A stretch of DNA of 8,391 nt from DATKDU01 sp035512595 (GTDB lineage Bacteria > Planctomycetota > Planctomycetia > Pirellulales > Pirellulaceae). Shown here piece by piece: positions 6,051 through 8,391 of the stretch. The translations under genes and the position numbers were made by a program. Below the pieces are notes generated by a model, which saw only the letters and a list, made by a program, of their open reading frames with translations, searched no databases and was not told the origin of the DNA. Numbering within the stretch: the first letter of the stretch is position 1; the number at the start of each line of letters is the position of its first letter. The stretch is from the NCBI GenBank assembly GCA_035512595.1, contig DATKDU010000280.1, positions 1 through 8,391 of the forward strand. The letters run 5' to 3'.

Positions 6051-6133
6051 GCGGCCGGTGAGGCCCTGACCGTCAATCAAGGAAAGTTCCTCACCGGCCC
6101 GGCACCGGCCCGGCGCTTGGTCTGCGCGCCGGG
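6051..6133 (+). repeat. Duplicated two-hairpin element, copy B (upstream of FG-GAP gene)
   Basis: This 83-nt copy matches 5283-5359. Hairpin 1 is perfect: GGCCGGTGAGG (6053-6063) with CCTCACCGGCC (6089-6099), 11 bp around a 25-nt loop. Hairpin 2 is perfect: CCCGGCGC (6109-6116) with GCGCCGGG (6126-6133), 8 bp around a 9-nt loop. A GCAGACC at 6157-6163 is shared with copy A at nearly the same distance. The element begins 22 nt after the cytochrome stop and ends 53 nt before the ATG at 6187. No T run follows either hairpin, so plain terminator function is unlikely. Confidence 0.75.
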
Positions 6134-6186
6134 TGGCTGGCCGTCGCCATTATCAAGCAGACCACCTTTGCAACTGGAGATTTCCC

Positions 6187-8391
6187 ATGTGGTTTCGCTC
6201 CCTCTTCGATTCCCTGCTGGCTCATTCCCAGCGACCGCCAACCCGCCGCCGACCACTGCTTCGCAGCGGTGCCCGCCGCGTCGCCGACCGCCGCCTGGCT
6301 GCTCGCCGGCTGCTGCTGGAAGGGTTGGAGGACCGCCGCCTGCTGGCCTTTGACGTCCTGGCCGAGTACCCCACGGGGCTCGCGCCGGCTGACGTCGCAC
6401 TCGCGGACGTCAACGGCGACGGCCGGCCCGACATGATCGTCGCCAATTCCGGCGGCTCCTCCATCGACGTCCGGCTGGGCAATGCCGACGGCACGTTTGG
6501 CGCTGCCATCAGTTCGGCTACGGGGGCGAGCCCGCGCTCGCTGGCCGTCGGCGACCTCACCGGCGACGGCACTGCCGACGTGGTGACCGCCAACGGCCCC
6601 GATGTGAACTTGTTTGCCGGCAACGGCGACGTGAGCCTGCTGGTCGGCAACGGCGACGGCACGTTCCAGCCGCCGCAAAGCATTTCGCTTCCCGTACCGG
6701 TCCCGCCGGATTACACCGGGGCCAGTTCCTTGATATACACGCCTCGGTCCGTCGCCACCGGCGACTTGAACTCGGACGGCAAGCTCGATCTGGTCGTGGC
6801 CGGCCAGTCGACCTTCCACGAGTACAAGAGCTATTACGGCTGCGGCTACTACTCCTGCGGCTACACCGGCTTCTGGATACCGTACACCGACGGCTACGTA
6901 CACGTCCTACTAGGCAACGGCAGCGGGGGCTTTAGCGAGCCGGAGGTTCATCACCTCGGCCGATACCGTACGCCCGGCGCGGTCGGGATCGGAGACCTCA
7001 ATCACGACGGCCAGGCTGATGTGATCACCGCCAATGGAAGCGATTTGAGCGTGCTCTTGGGCGACGGAACCGGCTCGGTCGGCAGCCCGATCCATTCCGG
7101 CTCCGGCGCCGGCCTGTCCTCGGTCTCGCTGGGCGATCTCGACGGCGACGGCAACATCGATACGATCACCCGCAGTTCCTACTCCCTGATTGTGCAAAAG
7201 GGGCAAGGCGATGGAACGTTTGTCCCGTCCACCACGATGAATCTGGGATACCGCATTGATTCAGCCGTCGTCGGCGATGTGAATGCGGACGGCAAGCTCG
7301 ACCTGGTGGCCGTCGGCAGCCTCTTCACCTGCACCGACGGCTACTGGTACTGCTACGACGGCTATCACACGAAGCTGGCCACGGTGGCCCTCGGCAACGG
7401 CCAGGGAGACTTTGCGGAGCCGATCACCTCCTCGCTGGGGACGGTCGGTTACTCTTACGATTCCTACTACTCCACCCTGTTCAGGGACGTCGCCTTGGCC
7501 GACTTGACCGGCGACGGACTGCCGGAACTGGTCACCATCGACTCCGGCACCAACACGGCAATCGTCGCCAAGGGGAACTGGCCCCCCGCCGACGCTCCCT
7601 TCATCAGCGTCGAGAGCCCCACGGTCGTCGAAGGGGATGCGGGAACCTTCGAGGTCACCCTGACCGCCAGCCTCTCGGCGGCCTATACCCAAACGGTGAC
7701 CGCGAACTTCCACACCGCCGACGGCACTGCCACCGCCGGCAGCGACTACCAGGCCCAATCGGGATCGCTCACGTTCGCCCCCGGCGAAACGAGCCAGACG
7801 ATCACCATGGTCGTGCATGGCGACCGGATTCCCGAAGCCGACGAGACGTTCTCCATCCTGCTTTCGAACGTGGTCAACGCCACCGTGGGCAAGCACGGAA
7901 CCGTCACCATCCTGGACAACGAGCCGCGGATCAGCATCAACCACCAGTACGGCATCGATCCCCTGACGGTTATCGAAGGAGACGAAGGCACGACGCCGGC
8001 CGTTTTCACTGTCAGCCTGGCGATGCCGTATGACCAGGAAGTGACCGTCGATTACTACACGTTGACGGGCCACACCGACGACATCATCGCGGCATCCGGC
8101 ACGCTCCGTTTCGCCCCCGGCGAGACGAGCAAGACGATTACCGTGGAGGTCGTGGGGGATTTGATCCACGAAGATCTCGAAGCGTTCAACGTCATTCTGG
8201 AGAATGCGTCCCCCAATGCCACCATCGTCGCCGGCGCGGGGTACTGCTACATCGTGGACGACGACGACCCGCCCCTGGTGACGATCAACGACGTCTCCCA
8301 GAAGGAGGGGAACAAGGGCACCACGTCGTTCGTCTTCACGGTCAGCCTCTCCGAGGCCAGCGGCAAGTGGGTGTCCGTGAACTTTGCCACG
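6187..8391 (+). CDS. Large exported FG-GAP/Calx-beta surface protein (3' end outside window)
   Basis: The frame is open from the ATG at 6187 to the window edge, giving 735 residues with no stop. The ATG has GGAGA at 6176-6180, 6 nt upstream. The N-terminus is very basic and ends in LEGLEDRRLLAFD (44-56), matching the planctomycete extracellular-protein N-terminal motif. Seven FG-GAP/VCBS units follow, each with a calcium-binding-like DxNxDGxxD core, starting near residues 74, 123, 193, 270, 317, 364 and 439; this fits one seven-bladed propeller. Calx-beta domains follow at about 472-577 and 581-692, and a third starts near 698 and is cut by the edge. Short insertions rich in Tyr, Gly and Cys lie at about 212-237, 380-394 and 421-430. 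The likely role is a calcium-dependent structural or adhesive protein at or beyond the cell surface; no catalytic domain is visible. Full length is unknown. Confidence 0.92.
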   Translation, partial: MWFRSLFDSLLAHSQRPPTRRRPLLRSGARRVADRRLAARRLLLEGLEDRRLLAFDVLAEYPTGLAPADVALADVNGDGRPDMIVANSGGSSIDVRLGNADGTFGAAISSATGASPRSLAVGDLTGDGTADVVTANGPDVNLFAGNGDVSLLVGNGDGTFQPPQSISLPVPVPPDYTGASSLIYTPRSVATGDLNSDGKLDLVVAGQSTFHEYKSYYGCGYYSCGYTGFWIPYTDGYVHVLLGNGSGGFSEPEVHHLGRYRTPGAVGIGDLNHDGQADVITANGSDLSVLLGDGTGSVGSPIHSGSGAGLSSVSLGDLDGDGNIDTITRSSYSLIVQKGQGDGTFVPSTTMNLGYRIDSAVVGDVNADGKLDLVAVGSLFTCTDGYWYCYDGYHTKLATVALGNGQGDFAEPITSSLGTVGYSYDSYYSTLFRDVALADLTGDGLPELVTIDSGTNTAIVAKGNWPPADAPFISVESPTVVEGDAGTFEVTLTASLSAAYTQTVTANFHTADGTATAGSDYQAQSGSLTFAPGETSQTITMVVHGDRIPEADETFSILLSNVVNATVGKHGTVTILDNEPRISINHQYGIDPLTVIEGDEGTTPAVFTVSLAMPYDQEVTVDYYTLTGHTDDIIAASGTLRFAPGETSKTITVEVVGDLIHEDLEAFNVILENASPNATIVAGAGYCYIVDDDDPPLVTINDVSQKEGNKGTTSFVFTVSLSEASGKWVSVNFAT

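Noticed and set aside
5283..6133. The two direct repeats as ends of a transposon carrying the cytochrome gene
   Set aside because: The copies are direct, not inverted, there is no transposase, and I see no target-site duplication. A recombination-based cassette is not excluded but has no support.
6053..6133. Hairpins of copy B as an intrinsic terminator of the cytochrome gene
   Set aside because: No T run follows either stem, and conservation extends through loops and linker, which terminators do not need.
5994..6353. Plus-strand open frame running from the cytochrome end through copy B into the FG-GAP gene
   Set aside because: It overlaps two well-supported genes in another frame, has no clear ribosome site and becomes Pro/Arg-rich low complexity; only its repeat-derived part matches copy A.
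7261..8169. 302-residue minus-strand open frame opposite the FG-GAP/Calx-beta gene
   Set aside because: Its Gly/Asp-rich composition is the mirror of the FG-GAP and Calx-beta repeats on the + strand.

Overview
The window looks like a chromosomal piece of a GC-rich member of the Planctomycetota, probably Pirellulales-like; the order is an inference and could be wrong. The phylum call rests on four things seen together. There is an ECF sigma factor of the type paired with Ser/Thr kinases. There is a membrane kinase fused to a long WD40 array. There is a DUF1559 pseudopilin-like protein with an H-X9-DG C-terminus. There is a giant FG-GAP/Calx-beta surface protein whose N-terminus carries the LEDRRLLA export-type motif. 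All supported genes lie on the + strand; the long minus-strand reading frames are shadows in GC-rich coding DNA.

Layout: 1-198 is non-coding leader with two inverted repeats and a 10-bp direct repeat. 199-750 encodes the ECF sigma factor. 751-836 is a short gap holding a perfect 9-bp stem-loop. 837-4244 encodes the kinase (kinase domain, one membrane segment, 14 WD40 repeats). 4260-5234 encodes the DUF1559 protein, 15 nt after the kinase stop. 5414-6028 encodes a small exported monohaem cytochrome c. 6187 to the right edge is the first 735 residues of an FG-GAP/Calx-beta protein that continues outside the window.

The sigma factor and kinase probably form one signalling unit. The WD40 part would sit outside the cytoplasmic membrane and the kinase inside. 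The sigma factor lacks the usual acidic region 2.2 motif and has a threonine there, as in ECF factors activated by threonine phosphorylation. The last three genes look like envelope or exported proteins; whether the sigma factor controls them cannot be read from the sequence.

The most unusual signal is a duplicated element of about 80 bp, at 5283-5359 and 6051-6133. It lies in the same orientation upstream of two unrelated genes, ending 54 and 53 nt before their start codons. Both copies can fold into the same two consecutive hairpins, and the differences mostly fall in loops or keep pairing. It is a good candidate for an undescribed structured 5' leader or dispersed regulatory repeat. Two separate 7-bp-period tandem repeats also occur, at the 3' end of the kinase gene and just after the DUF1559 gene.
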